The notes under the pieces were generated by a model, which did not search any database, had not been told where the DNA came from, and saw only the letters and a program-made list of their open reading frames with translations. The position numbers and the translations under genes are program-made. A stretch of DNA of 64,000 bases from DTU015 sp012837895 (GTDB lineage: Bacteria; Bacillota; Sulfobacillia; Fermentithermobacillales; Fermentithermobacillaceae): NCBI GenBank assembly GCA_050952085.1, contig JBMNKH010000004.1:248001-312000 (forward strand), given 5' to 3'. Of this stretch, positions 47,851-58,011 are shown in pieces. The stretch's first letter is position 1. Every line of letters begins with the position of its first letter.

Positions 47851-49248
47851 CTATCCTTCTGAGTCTTCCTCCTCAAGCCCGTCTCCTACATTCTCTTTCC
47901 ATTTGCCCCTAAGGTATTTCGAGCCTGTGATGAGCAACCGGGCGAACTGGTCAATGTTGATTGCCCACCATATGCCCGTGATGCCAAACCACTTGCTAAA
48001 CAGGAAAGAGAGAGGTATGCGGCAGCCCCATATGCCTATGCCGGCAGATATCATGGGAGTAACCGTATCTCCGGCTCCTCTTAGTACACCGTTTAACGTG
48101 CCAGACGTCTGCTGCGGGATCTGCGAAAACCCCATGATTAGGAGATACTGGGCACCTATGGCGATAACCGCTTCATCGTCAGTAAGCATTCCCATTAAGA
48201 CCCTCGGCCCGAAGACCAGCAAAGCAGTTGTGACCGAAGTAAAGACAATACCCCATCTGACAATCTCTTTGACGTATCTCTCTGCCAAGTGGGGGTTCCT
48301 GGCTCCCAGCGACTGGCCTACAAATGCGGTAGCAGCTATGGCGAACCCTGCCGTAGGCATGTAAGAGATACCTTCTGCCTGAAGCCCTAACTGGTAAGCG
48401 GCCCCGGCCTCAGTTCCGAATCCGTTAATCAGCCTGACAATAACAACGCTGGCCAATTGCCAGAAAGCCATCTCCGCGGACGAAGGGAGCCCAATGCTCA
48501 GAAGCCGTTTGATAAGTTGGGAATCAAACGAGAAGAAGTCCTCAAGCCCCAACTTTACCCGCGACCCATCGCCCAGCAGGTACTTGACTGCAATCACCGC
48601 GCCAACAGCTTGTCCTATAATGGTGGAAATGGCCGGGCCTCTGAACCCCAGCGCAGGGAAGCCGAAGCGCCCGAAAATCAGGACTGAATTCAAAGCTACG
48701 ATTATCACGTTTGTGACTACCGCGATCTGCATGGGGATCTTCGTGTTGCCGATTCCCCGCAAAATTGCGCCTATGACGATGAGGAGTGCCTGGAAAGGCA
48801 TACTGAACACAAGCATCCTAAGGTAGGCAGTTCCTATGGGAAGCGCCTCAGGTGTCACCTTGAAAACCAGAAACAGCGATGGGGCAAAGATGAACACTAC
48901 CGCCCCGACCACTCCTATAAGCGAAACCGCCAATAGAAGGCCTTGCTGTGCTACACGACGCATCCGCAGGGGATCACCTGCCCCGACCGCCCGGGCTACG
49001 AGTACCGTCGTGCCCGTCCCAATGGCGTTGAAGATTATCCACACAAACCTGCTGACCCTGCCCGAGAGACCCACCGCCAGAATGGTAGCTGCCCCAAGTC
49101 TCCCTACCATGGCGGTGTTTATGAATCCAATGAGGAAATGCAATACATTCTCTGCAGTAACAGGCCATACCATGTTGAATATATTGCGTCTCAGCTCCTG
49201 CTTGGACAATTCTGGAACATCTGTTGCAGCATCAGGTGCTACGGACAT
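47851..49248 (-). CDS. MATE-family multidrug efflux transporter
   Basis: A 465-residue protein with about 12 membrane segments and the two-fold internal repeat of MATE proteins (WPVTAENVLHFLIGFINTAM at the start of repeat 1 and LLSIGLPSSAEMAFWQLASV at the start of repeat 2). It exports cationic compounds using an ion gradient. GGAGGG lies 8 bases before the ATG. There is no linked regulator, but an inverted repeat lies about 100 bases upstream. The substrate is unknown. Confidence 0.92.
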   Translation of the reverse strand: MSVAPDAATDVPELSKQELRRNIFNMVWPVTAENVLHFLIGFINTAMVGRLGAATILAVGLSGRVSRFVWIIFNAIGTGTTVLVARAVGAGDPLRMRRVAQQGLLLAVSLIGVVGAVVFIFAPSLFLVFKVTPEALPIGTAYLRMLVFSMPFQALLIVIGAILRGIGNTKIPMQIAVVTNVIIVALNSVLIFGRFGFPALGFRGPAISTIIGQAVGAVIAVKYLLGDGSRVKLGLEDFFSFDSQLIKRLLSIGLPSSAEMAFWQLASVVIVRLINGFGTEAGAAYQLGLQAEGISYMPTAGFAIAATAFVGQSLGARNPHLAERYVKEIVRWGIVFTSVTTALLVFGPRVLMGMLTDDEAVIAIGAQYLLIMGFSQIPQQTSGTLNGVLRGAGDTVTPMISAGIGIWGCRIPLSFLFSKWFGITGIWWAINIDQFARLLITGSKYLRGKWKENVGDGLEEEDSEG

Positions 49249-49343
49249 TAGCGCATCCCTCCGTTAACGCTGGTTCTAGCCGGACTCTAATCTGTTCTTA
49301 GGTACCAGTGAAGCGCAAGCAATACACCCGGTACAGCCTTTCG

Positions 49344-49368
49344 TAATCGTCGTGAGATACTACGATTA
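49344..49368. repeat. Inverted repeat upstream of the MATE gene
   Basis: A perfect 7-bp inverted repeat TAATCGT/ACGATTA with an 11-base spacer, 96-120 bases before the MATE start and 45 bases after the amidohydrolase stop. On either strand there is no T tract, so an operator is as likely as a terminator. Confidence 0.35.
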
Positions 49369-49412
49369 TACTACCTTCTCTGGTGACTTCGCCCATTGAA
49401 CCGTATACCGAT

Positions 49413-51123
49413 TCAGCGTATGTGTTCTTGCCCGATCCGAACCTTAGGGCCTTCCTCTGTAATGTGCACAAACCTGCCTCCCAGTACAGTCGCGACCACC
49501 TTCACCTTGAGCAGTTCTTCAGGATCCGCATCAAGGATATCCCTGTCCAGAATCGCCATATCTGCCAAGTATCCTGGTGCCAGGACCCCGCACTCCTTTT
49601 CCCTGTAAGCAAGATATGCACCGCCGGCAGTGAAACAGCGCAAAGCTTCCCTCACGGTCAGGGCTTCCGCCTTGCCAAAATCGAGCCCGGTCATGGTCTT
49701 TCTGGCAACCGCCCCGTAAAGGGTTACAAAGGGATCGTACGGCCCTGAAGCTACGTCAGTGTTGATGGCCACCCTGATTCCCCGGGACAAATACGTTCTG
49801 GCTGGCTTGAACCCGGCCAAAAGGCTCTCGTCAATGTTATCAGGATATATGTCGCCCTCAACATATATGAATCCAGGCTGCAGCGACACGCCGATGTCGT
49901 ACTCAGCCATGGTATCCAGTGCGTACTTGGTCGGATAGTATCCGTGGATAATGTGGTGTCTGTGATACGGCAAAGGTTTCCTTTTGGAAAGTGCCTCGAC
50001 CATATGAGAGAGCGCGATATCATGGGCCATATCCCCACAGCAGTGTATGCCTACCCCCCAGCCTAATGCGTGGGCATCGGAAATGTAGGTACCCAGCCTG
50101 TTAAGGTCGAGCCTCGCTGGGACTATTGCCCGGGAACCGTCCCTGAAAGGTTCGTGCATCATCGCAGTTCTAGAACCGAGCCCTCCATCAATGGCCATTT
50201 TGAGGTTGCCAACCCTAAACCACTCGTCCCCCACTCCAGGCTGCAGACCGGCCTCAAGTGCAGGAGGCACATAGTCAGGGCTGGAAACAGACGACATCCC
50301 GTGCCATCCAGGCATGGCACTCACCCTCATTGGCAGCGCCCTGGTAGCCCACAGTCTAGTGTAGGCGCGCATGGTATCACCAGTCACACCTGGGTCAAGC
50401 ACAGACGTGATCCCGTACTTGAGCAGCTCGTTGAGGGCCAGGACGATCCTGCGTTCGATCTCTTGTACCTCTGCAGCTCTCCTGTAGGCGCTGCCCTGTC
50501 CAGGGATTCCCGGACCGTGACCGGCACTCATGGCTTTGTATACGTAACTTGCGGCTCCCTCCCTGAGAATGCCTGTGGGTTCGCCTGCGGGATCGAGATC
50601 CACCCTGCCTGTATTGGGGATGAAACCATGCCCGATACCTGCCAGCTCCAAAGCCTTGGAGTTCACCACCGCCATCCCGAACAGCCTGGTGAGGCACACC
50701 GGATTGTCAGGAGCTGCCTCGTCCAAGTCCCACCTGTTGGGCAACCGCCGTCTCTGCGAACTGGGACTCAATCCAGCCCGCCCCTATGATCCACTCGCCG
50801 GGCTCGGCCTGGGCAGCCTTGGCAGCCACCGCTGCCTTGAGTTCGTCTATGGTCTTCAAGCCGAAACAGTTTACCCCTTCCAGGAGGGTCGCTGCTGACA
50901 ACACATGGTTGTGGGAATCGACGAAGCCCGGAATGGCGGTACGCCCGCCCAAGTCAACCACATAGGCTGAACCGGACTCACGCCCGCCGATGGCGTCCAA
51001 TATCCTAGAGTCGCTTCCGATTTCGCAGATCCTGCCGTCTTCATAAAGAAGGGCCTGGACTTCGTCCTGGCCTTCCAGCGCCGTGGATATCTTGCCGTTT
51101 ACGAGAGCAACCCGCTTGGCCAT
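49413..51123 (-). pseudogene. Amidohydrolase (YtcJ-like), interrupted by a frameshift
   Basis: A metal-dependent amidohydrolase family 3 gene split into two overlapping frames. The first runs from ATG 51123 (AGGAGG 9 bases upstream) with the metal motif IPGFVDSHNHVLSAA and reads to WIIGAGWIESQFAE. The second continues with RRLPNRWDLDEAAPDNPVCL down to 49413, ending in the usual C-terminal metal-isolated domain. One extra base near 50747-50755 joins them. Without it the product would be about 569 residues, the family length. It is either a recent pseudogene or a sequencing error. Confidence 0.85.
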
Positions 51124-51230
51124 CTTGCAAAACCTCCTAACCATGTCTCGCAAAGAGCGTAATGACCTTGTTACATTCTCACTCACCTTGACTTCGCTGA
51201 AGGGGCGCGGCATACCTCTTGGAGTCCTTG

Positions 51231-52964
51231 TCATGGGAATAGCTTCGCCTGCTTACCGGCCAGCCCCCGCCTGAATGCCGCTATTGTCTCTTCTGTTTCA
51301 TCCAGCCAGTACGGCCGCGATTCAGTCTTGTTGTCCTTGGGATCGAAGTCGGCGTAGCTGAACCACACCGCAGCCTTGATATTGGAGTACTTGTCAATGC
51401 ATCCGAACATGCGGTCAATCCACTTAACTTTGTCGCCGCCGATTGAACTTGAGGCAAACTCGGTTATCATCCACGGGAATCTGCCGAACACACCGTGCAT
51501 TTCGTTGTGTATCCGGTCGTATATCTCCTCGAACTCCCGCCATCTTTCGCCCGTTACGTACTGGTAATACGTGCCGTTGTTGTACCCGGTTATCCCAAAT
51601 ATGTGGACATACCCGTTACCGGGGTAGTACGCAGCCTGGCCGTTCCACGCGTTTGGCGGGCAATCCCTGTCGTTGGGGTTAAATATCCAGATGGCGTTGT
51701 TCACGCCCTCTTCCTCAAAGATCCTGTAGACCGTCCGCCAGTTCTCTATGAAAATATCCGGGTCAAGCAGGTTGTTCACTCCGCCGTAGCTCACCCAATC
51801 GGAGTTCATCTCGTTGTTCAACCGGAACAGGAAGGGCTTGCCGAATTCCCGCGCCGCCCGGGCGAACTCGCGGATGCGCTCGTCATCTCCCGTCCTGTAA
51901 AGCTCAAGCCACGGTGACCGGCCGAACAGGTCCAGGTTGTTGCTTTCAGTCGCCTGCAGGGTCATCTGCACTACCCTGCCCTCCTTGTAGCACCTCTCCA
52001 TGAACTCCGTGGGAAACCCTCCGTCCAGCCCGGTATAAGCCAGGATTATGGGGAACTTGTAGCCTATCTTGTCCTCAATCTCCGGTATGAGCCGCTCTAT
52101 ACCCTCGCCCATAACATCTTTGGTGAAGATACCCCAGATGACTTCCTCAGTCCCAGCCAGCCTTTCGTAGAGCGAGCGCGTTTCCGGGGTCCAGTTGTCT
52201 GGAAGCACCGGGTAGAAGTCGGTTGAATACCGGGCAACGCCTTCGGGGTTGAAGTAGATAAAGGTATCCAAAACAAGTTGTGCAAGGGCTGCCGCTTCCT
52301 TGTCGTCATATGGGTATTTGAGGCGGGCAAAATAGAAGTTCCGCGTACCCGTCTTTATCACCAAGTATGTATATGTGTCAAAACGCCCGGGATAGTCATT
52401 CAGGCGCACGGTCAATCGTTCGAAACCGCGTTCCCTGGTATGCTCGATGAGCTCGATGCCGTTCTTTTCCCTGTATGATTCGTCCAGCAAGAACCTGAAG
52501 AAGTAGTGTTCTATGTATCCGGACACATCCCTGTCGTACGTCCAGTCCTTGCTTATGATAAGTCTGGCGTTATGGCTTTCGAAGGCAACAAACCGGGGAC
52601 TTAAGCTGAGGTCAAACCTCATGCTTGCCGGCAGGGACACGGCAAAGCCGTTGGCACAATCGCAGAATCTGATACCGTTAGACGTCTCATACACCACTTT
52701 CACATCGCGATCGCCGATATTCTCGGGCATTGAACCCTCAACACCGTCTACGTACACCGTTTCTCTGGTGATGACGAGCCCTCGGGTTAAGTCAGGCCTG
52801 TTTGGGAGGGAACCGGTCTGTATGTAACGCTTTACCATAGCCCTGAAACTGACTGCAAACCGGGATGCCGACGTCCTGAGATAGTAGAGCGCCGGTATGC
52901 CCGCAAGCAAACAGCCCACCAGGACTATCAACAGAGCGCGCTTGTGTCTCTTGAAAGCCCCCAA
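51231..52964 (-). CDS. Membrane-anchored GH26-like glycoside hydrolase
   Basis: A 577-residue protein with an N-terminal membrane anchor (about residues 9-30), a 200-residue beta-rich domain of unknown type and a C-terminal TIM-barrel resembling GH26 endo-mannanase-like enzymes. Candidate catalytic glutamates lie in FRLNNEMNSDWVSYGG (E384) and WMITEFASSSIGG (E502), each in the expected context. I chose the TTG at 52964, because GGGGG lies 7 bases upstream. The ATG 36 bases earlier has its ribosome site too close. The substrate is unknown, possibly a surface polysaccharide. Confidence 0.75.
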   Translation of the reverse strand: MGAFKRHKRALLIVLVGCLLAGIPALYYLRTSASRFAVSFRAMVKRYIQTGSLPNRPDLTRGLVITRETVYVDGVEGSMPENIGDRDVKVVYETSNGIRFCDCANGFAVSLPASMRFDLSLSPRFVAFESHNARLIISKDWTYDRDVSGYIEHYFFRFLLDESYREKNGIELIEHTRERGFERLTVRLNDYPGRFDTYTYLVIKTGTRNFYFARLKYPYDDKEAAALAQLVLDTFIYFNPEGVARYSTDFYPVLPDNWTPETRSLYERLAGTEEVIWGIFTKDVMGEGIERLIPEIEDKIGYKFPIILAYTGLDGGFPTEFMERCYKEGRVVQMTLQATESNNLDLFGRSPWLELYRTGDDERIREFARAAREFGKPFLFRLNNEMNSDWVSYGGVNNLLDPDIFIENWRTVYRIFEEEGVNNAIWIFNPNDRDCPPNAWNGQAAYYPGNGYVHIFGITGYNNGTYYQYVTGERWREFEEIYDRIHNEMHGVFGRFPWMITEFASSSIGGDKVKWIDRMFGCIDKYSNIKAAVWFSYADFDPKDNKTESRPYWLDETEETIAAFRRGLAGKQAKLFP

Positions 52965-53211
52965 ACCTGATCCCCCCGTTGCGGCTTGTACACTGCACAT
53001 CCCTGGTAAATTATTCTACGCAAACATGACGGGAATTCCTGCCGTTTCGGTTGATCTTTCATGAGCTTTTCATTGCCGGTTCATCCTGCTGCAACCGCCC
53101 TACCCAACTCAAACGCCAGAGCGAAGATAAGGGTTGGCTTCAGGAAATGGATCCTATGAGCTATGGCTGCTGCAACCGGCCATCCCATTTGGCTGACTCA
53201 TTATATCGCTT

Positions 53212-53796
53212 TTACCGGAACTCCCTGGGAAACTGCCTCACGATCCCTTCTGTCATCACATCGGCCATCATCAAGGCCTGGCGTTCAGTTTGACCGAATA
53301 TCATGATGCCTTGCTCGAAGTTCATGTTCAGGATCGCCACCGCCTCGCTCTTGGTAAGATCAAGGTGTTCGTGGAGCATCGCCCTCCATTCCCGCCGCGA
53401 CCAGAAGGGGTTAATGCGTGCCAGGAAACGGGCTATTTGATCTGCGTTCATGTACCACCGCCGTTCTGCGTCTGCAGCCGCCACCGCATCCCCTGCCTTG
53501 GCAGCTTGCACCAGTTCAGCGGCGATTGTGAGATGCTCTGTGAACAACCTGGCAAACTCCCCGGCTATCTGAGGGCCATACAAAGGCTCCAGCGCTGCTT
53601 GGAAGTCCCTCGGGTTCCGCAGAAGCCTTTCAGTAACAACATCAAGGTCAGGGAGGTCAGCCGCAACGCTTATGATAAAGGACCTTGTCCACCAAACATG
53701 CTGCTCCCACAAGAGACGCAGTGTATTATTAAGTTCCAAATGGGCCCGGCTTATGCTTCCCCGGCGCCGGCCTAAGGCTGTCGAAGACGCTTCCAT
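53212..53796 (-). CDS. Conserved all-helical protein of unknown function
   Basis: A 194-residue, mostly helical protein with conserved LWEQHVWWTRSFIISVAADL, LTEHLTIAAELVQAAKAGD and a second AMLHEHLDLTKSEAVAIL. Repeated His/Glu positions suggest a metal-binding four-helix bundle. Homologues are widespread in spore-formers and are sometimes labelled acetylglutamate kinase, but there is no kinase fold or nucleotide motif here. GAGG is 7 bases before the ATG. The gene stands alone. Confidence 0.65.
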   Translation of the reverse strand: MEASSTALGRRRGSISRAHLELNNTLRLLWEQHVWWTRSFIISVAADLPDLDVVTERLLRNPRDFQAALEPLYGPQIAGEFARLFTEHLTIAAELVQAAKAGDAVAAADAERRWYMNADQIARFLARINPFWSRREWRAMLHEHLDLTKSEAVAILNMNFEQGIMIFGQTERQALMMADVMTEGIVRQFPREFR

Positions 53797-53977
53797 TTGT
53801 ATCCCTCGCTTTCTCCTTTTGTCCAGATTATGTTAAGGAGTGGTAGATGGTGACGCCCTAGGTCATGCCGGAGCTGTAAAGTGGCCTGCAGGAAAAGGGA
53901 GTAGCTATGTCGTAGTATTCGCTTCGTGTATAAAACTATTGTTGCAGAATACTTGTAGCTTATCCGAGGTGAATCTC

Positions 53978-55750
53978 TTGCACCACATTACGCGTTTGCT
54001 GATTATCTCACAGCCATACTGGGGCTGGATGGTGCTGGCATTCCTCGCAATGCTGGGAGTAACCGCAACTACCCTGGCCGGTCCATGGCTTCAAAGGTCC
54101 CTCATATCAATAATTGAAACGGGAGCGGGAACAGGCACCCTTGCAACAGATCAGATTCTCCGGGTAGCCCTTATGCTGCTCGCAGTGTACGTATTGCGGC
54201 CTGCGCTGAGAGCGGTCCAGACATGGACAGCTCATATAGCCGGTTGGGGGAGCGTTGCCTCAGCCAGGCAGGCGATTTACGATCATCTCCAGAAGCTTTC
54301 GCCCAAGTATTACTCAGACACCCAGACCGGCCAGATCATGTCCAGAGTGGTGAATGATACGGCGAGTTTTGAGCTCTTGATGGCCCATGCCATCCCTGAG
54401 ATTACAGTTGCAGTGCTCAGGCTTGCCGGGACTACGGCGCTGCTTTTCTACATAAACAAGGAACTGGCGCTTTACACTCTTATCCCCATACCCATCATTA
54501 CTGTAGTGATGTATTATTACCAGAAAATAGTGAGGCCCCTGTTCCGCCAAGCCCAGGCCAAACTGGGCGATCTTAACGCCATTCTCCAGGACAACTTAAG
54601 CGGCATCCGCGAGATCCAGGTGTTCACCCAGGAGGAACGGGAATACAAGAGGGTTTCTGAGCGGATCTACGACCACGCGTGGGCAATCGCAAAGGCCGTA
54701 TCCATAAGCAGTGTGTTCTCAGGTGGCGTAGACTTTTTTGCCGGGCTTGGCACTGTGTTCGTCGTGTTCTTTGGAGGCATAATGGCTGTCAACAAGGGGT
54801 TGTCAATCGCAGATATCACCGGTTTCCTACTATATGTCGCGTCATTCTACGAACCTGTGATCCAGCTTAACAGGATAAACGAGTCACTCCAGCAGTCTCT
54901 TGCAGCGGGTGACAGGTACTTCGAAGTACTCGACTCGATCCCTGAAATCAAGGACACGCCCGGGGCGCTTGAATTGCCTCAGGTGAAGGGCCACATTGTT
55001 TTCGAGAACGTGTGCTTCCAGTACGGCGAAGACGTGCCGGTACTCAGCAACATAAACCTTGAGATAAAGCCTGGACAGATGATCGCGCTAGTAGGGCCCA
55101 CGGGTGTGGGTAAGACCACCATGGCCAACCTCATACCCAGGTTCTACGATCCTACAGAAGGCCGGCTTCTGATAGACGGGGTTGATGTAAGACAAGTCAA
55201 GCTCGCGTCCCTTCGTAGGAATATCAGCATGGTCTTACAGGATGTGTTCTTGTTCAACGGTACCGTGGCGGAAAACATTGCTTACGGCAGCCCCCATGCC
55301 TCAAGAGAGGAAATCGAGGAAGCAGCCAAAATGGCCGGTGCTGACGAGTTTATCAAGGAACTGCCAGACGGTTACAACACCCACATCGGCGAACGGGGAG
55401 TCAGGCTGTCAGGCGGCCAGAAGCAGAGGCTCGCCATAGCCAGGGCGCTCCTGTACAATGCGCCTATCCTCATCCTGGATGAGGCCACCTCATCGGTGGA
55501 CACCCAAACCGAAGCCAAAATCAGCTCGGCTTTACGTAAGCTCATGGAAGGCCGCACAACAGTTGTAATAGCCCACAGGTTGTCCACAATCCGCAACGCC
55601 GATAAGATCGTGGTATTGAGCGAAGGCGAGATAGTCGAAGAAGGCCGGCACGAAGAACTCCTTGAGAAAGACGGCCTTTACGCAAGACTTGTGAAGATTG
55701 ACGCTGACCCGGCAGGCGCCGGCAGCGAAATGCTAGCTTTGGAGCAGTAA
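53978..55750 (+). CDS. ABC exporter (fused membrane and ATPase domains)
   Basis: A 590-residue half-transporter. Six membrane helices (about residues 1-310) are followed by an ATPase domain with Walker A GPTGVGKTT (near 373), Q loop, signature LSGGQKQR (near 477), Walker B LILDEATSSVD (near 498) and H loop VIAHRLST. It probably works as a homodimer like MsbA or Sav1866, and the substrate is unknown. I start it at TTG 53978, with GAGGTG 6 bases upstream. A GTG at 53840 would add 46 residues not seen in the family. Confidence 0.92.
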   Translation: MHHITRLLIISQPYWGWMVLAFLAMLGVTATTLAGPWLQRSLISIIETGAGTGTLATDQILRVALMLLAVYVLRPALRAVQTWTAHIAGWGSVASARQAIYDHLQKLSPKYYSDTQTGQIMSRVVNDTASFELLMAHAIPEITVAVLRLAGTTALLFYINKELALYTLIPIPIITVVMYYYQKIVRPLFRQAQAKLGDLNAILQDNLSGIREIQVFTQEEREYKRVSERIYDHAWAIAKAVSISSVFSGGVDFFAGLGTVFVVFFGGIMAVNKGLSIADITGFLLYVASFYEPVIQLNRINESLQQSLAAGDRYFEVLDSIPEIKDTPGALELPQVKGHIVFENVCFQYGEDVPVLSNINLEIKPGQMIALVGPTGVGKTTMANLIPRFYDPTEGRLLIDGVDVRQVKLASLRRNISMVLQDVFLFNGTVAENIAYGSPHASREEIEEAAKMAGADEFIKELPDGYNTHIGERGVRLSGGQKQRLAIARALLYNAPILILDEATSSVDTQTEAKISSALRKLMEGRTTVVIAHRLSTIRNADKIVVLSEGEIVEEGRHEELLEKDGLYARLVKIDADPAGAGSEMLALEQ

Positions 55751-55768
55751 CTGCAAACAAGAAACAAG

Positions 55769-55827
55769 GCCTGCAGAGGCGGGTTTCGGGAGGTTTGCCC
55801 TCACTCCAATTTCCGCCTGCTGCAGGC
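55769..55827 (+). terminator. Long hairpin after the ABC exporter
   Basis: A 14-bp stem with one bulge: GCCTGCAG-AGGCGG (55769-55782) pairs with CCGCCT-g-CTGCAGGC (55813-55827). The loop is 30 bases, and TGCTTGATTATT follows on the plus strand. It lies 18 bases after the exporter stop and 30 bases before the convergent nitroreductase end. Confidence 0.5.
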
Positions 55828-55857
55828 TGCTTGATTATTACACCGGACTACTTGTGG

Positions 55858-56376
55858 TTATATCTCCCTCACGACCATTTCAAATGGCCTTAAGTTCCTG
55901 ACAGGCTCCCGTTCCTGGGCAGAATAGCCTACAGGTATCATTGCAACCGGACGCAAATTGGGGGGCAGTTCAAGTGCCTGGCGCACCATGGTTTCCCGGA
56001 AAGCTCCTACCCAGCAAGTTCCCAGCCCGAAGGAGGTGGCAGCCAAAAGGATGTTCTCCACCGCTGCAGCTGTATCTTGTATGAAGTATAAGGTCCGTCC
56101 CCTGTCTTCGTACCGTGAAGCTGACACTTCAGGGTCTGCGCACACTACTATTACCACCGGAGCTTGGCCTATGAACTCCTGTTTCAAGGCGGCTTCCACC
56201 AGTTTCTGCTTTACATCAGGATCCTTTACTACATAAAACACCCAGGGTTGCCTGTTGCCCGCGCTTGGAGCCAGCCTGGCACAGTCCAGAATCTCCTTTA
56301 GGACATCTTCAGGAACAGCTTGATCCTTGAACCTCCTTATGCTGCGCCTTTTCTTTATGGCTTCGATAACATCCAC
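55858..56376 (-). CDS. Nitroreductase-family flavoprotein
   Basis: A 172-residue FMN-binding nitroreductase. The N-terminus VIEAIKKRRSIRRFKDQAVP and DCARLAPSAGNRQPWVFYVV give the phosphate-binding arginines and SGxNxQPW motif, and the C-terminal LGTCWVGAF completes the fold. The enzyme reduces quinones or nitro-compounds with NAD(P)H. The substrate is open. The start is GTG at 56376, with AAGGAGG 10 bases upstream. It follows gltX by 58 bases and may share its transcript. Confidence 0.88.
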   Translation of the reverse strand: MDVIEAIKKRRSIRRFKDQAVPEDVLKEILDCARLAPSAGNRQPWVFYVVKDPDVKQKLVEAALKQEFIGQAPVVIVVCADPEVSASRYEDRGRTLYFIQDTAAAVENILLAATSFGLGTCWVGAFRETMVRQALELPPNLRPVAMIPVGYSAQEREPVRNLRPFEMVVREI

Positions 56377-56434
56377 AGCACAATCGCCTCCTTACATTGG
56401 GTTTCACCAACAGAGACAACATAGAGCTGGGCCT

Positions 56435-57907
56435 CTACTCCAACGTGTTTATGAACTTGATCGCATCCTTGAGTCTGGAAATGGTTTCGTCCTTACCCAG
56501 CACATACATGATGTCAAACAGACCCGGCCCAAAAGTTTTCCCGCTCAAAGCAAGCCTGGTCGGGTGAATCAGCTTGCCTCGGCCGACACCTTCCCTCTGG
56601 GCCAGCTCGGTGTACGCCCGGTCGCAAGCTTCAATGGTCCATTCAGGAATACTCGACAGTACTTCCACGCACTTTTCAAGTAATCCTGCAACACCCGGTT
56701 TGGCGAAGTGCTTCCTGACACCTTCCTCATCGTAGCTGTCGGGAGGCCTGAAGTAAAACGCCATACTCTCTGCCAGTTCCTCCAGGGTCTTGGCCCGCTC
56801 TTGCATTGTGATTATTGCTTGCTTAAACCAATCCTTCCTCTCCTCAAGCCGTTCCCTGGTAGCCAAGCCTGCTGCCTCGATAAACGGGGTGACTCTTTCA
56901 ATCAGGTCTTCGGGGTCAAGTGCTTTGATGTACTGCCCGTTCATCCAGGTGAGTTTCTTAACATCATACACAGCAGCAGTCGACGAAACCCTTGACAGGT
57001 CGAACAGCTCAATCATTTCTTCAAGGGACATGATCTCCTGGGTGGCATCAGGAGGCGTCCATCCTAGAAGCGCTAGGTAATTGACAATAGCTTCAGGCAA
57101 GTATCCTTTGTCCCGGAACTCCTCCACAGTCTGTGCGCCGTGCCGCTTTGAAAGTTTAGACCTGTCAGGCGCAAGGATCATTGGCACGTGGGCGAACTTA
57201 GGCATTGGCGCCATGAGCGCACGGTAAAGCATCATCTGCCTAGGAGTGTTTGACAGATGCTCGTCAGCCCTCATTACGTGGGTGATCCCCATGAGCCAAT
57301 CGTCAATAACGCAAGCAAAATTGTACGTAGGAAGGCCGTCGGATTTCATTATTATGAAGTCTGCAATTTCTTCGTTGGCGAAGGACACTTCGCCGCGGAT
57401 ACGATCGTCTACAACCGTGTAGCCTTCGCCGGGGGTACGGAACCTGATGGCGCACTTTCTGCCTTCAGCTTCAAACCTACTGATTTGTTCCTGGGTTAGG
57501 TTTCTGCATCTTCCGCTGTATCTAGGCGCTTTTTTTGCCTGTCTTGCCTGTTCCCTTTCTGCCTCAAGTTCTTCCGGAGTGCAATAGCACTTGTACGCCA
57601 GGCCCTTATCCATCAGCGTCAGGGCATATTTTCTGTACAACTCCTGCCTCTGGGATTGCTGATACGGGCCGGCCGGGCCGCCTACAACGGGTCCTTCATC
57701 CCAAGTCAGGCCTAGCCACTTTAGGCTTTCCATCATCTTTTCGGCCGAATCCTCAATAGTGCGTTCCACATCGGTGTCTTCAATCCGCAGCACAAATTTC
57801 CCCCCGTTGTGCTTGGCAAACAGGTAATTAAAAAGAGCTGTCCGGGCTCCGCCGATATGGAGATATCCAGTCGGGGATGGAGCAAATCTCACACGTAACT
57901 CGCCCAC
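56435..57907 (-). CDS. gltX: Glutamyl-tRNA synthetase
   Basis: A 490-residue class Ib synthetase. It has the HIGH-type motif FAPSPTGYLHIGGARTALFN (near residue 18), a zinc-insert region, the KMSKS-type motif DRSKLSKRHGAQT (near 252) and an all-helical anticodon-binding end. I chose GTG 57907, because GAGGTG lies 7 bases upstream and the conserved start follows directly. An ATG 48 bases earlier would add an unrelated tail. The window carries both tRNA-Glu and tRNA-Gln. Whether it also charges tRNA-Gln cannot be told here. Confidence 0.96.
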   Translation of the reverse strand: MGELRVRFAPSPTGYLHIGGARTALFNYLFAKHNGGKFVLRIEDTDVERTIEDSAEKMMESLKWLGLTWDEGPVVGGPAGPYQQSQRQELYRKYALTLMDKGLAYKCYCTPEELEAEREQARQAKKAPRYSGRCRNLTQEQISRFEAEGRKCAIRFRTPGEGYTVVDDRIRGEVSFANEEIADFIIMKSDGLPTYNFACVIDDWLMGITHVMRADEHLSNTPRQMMLYRALMAPMPKFAHVPMILAPDRSKLSKRHGAQTVEEFRDKGYLPEAIVNYLALLGWTPPDATQEIMSLEEMIELFDLSRVSSTAAVYDVKKLTWMNGQYIKALDPEDLIERVTPFIEAAGLATRERLEERKDWFKQAIITMQERAKTLEELAESMAFYFRPPDSYDEEGVRKHFAKPGVAGLLEKCVEVLSSIPEWTIEACDRAYTELAQREGVGRGKLIHPTRLALSGKTFGPGLFDIMYVLGKDETISRLKDAIKFINTLE

Positions 57908-57950
57908 CTGACAACACCTCGTATTCCAGCATCCATTACTTTTTCCATTG

Positions 57951-57984
57951 TCCAAAAGGGCGGGACAAAATGCCCGCCCTTAAG
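57951..57984 (-). terminator. Terminator of the porGDAB operon
   Basis: On the minus strand a perfect 9-bp stem AAGGGCGGG/CCCGCCCTT (57981-57973 and 57964-57956), with an 8-base loop, runs into TTTTGG. It lies 31 bases after the porB stop and before gltX. Confidence 0.8.
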
Positions 57985-58011
57985 TATTGCCCAACCTGCA
58001 TGCTTCATACA

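Noticed and set aside
50707..51234. Two separate amidohydrolase-related genes
   Set aside because: The frames overlap and join into one family-length protein if a single base is removed, so one broken gene is the simpler reading.
53212..53796. Acetylglutamate kinase
   Set aside because: This label is sometimes attached to the family, but the protein is all-helical and has no amino-acid-kinase motifs.
55769..55827. Small regulatory RNA after the ABC exporter
   Set aside because: A long bulged hairpin is present, but there is no promoter before it. A terminator region is more likely.
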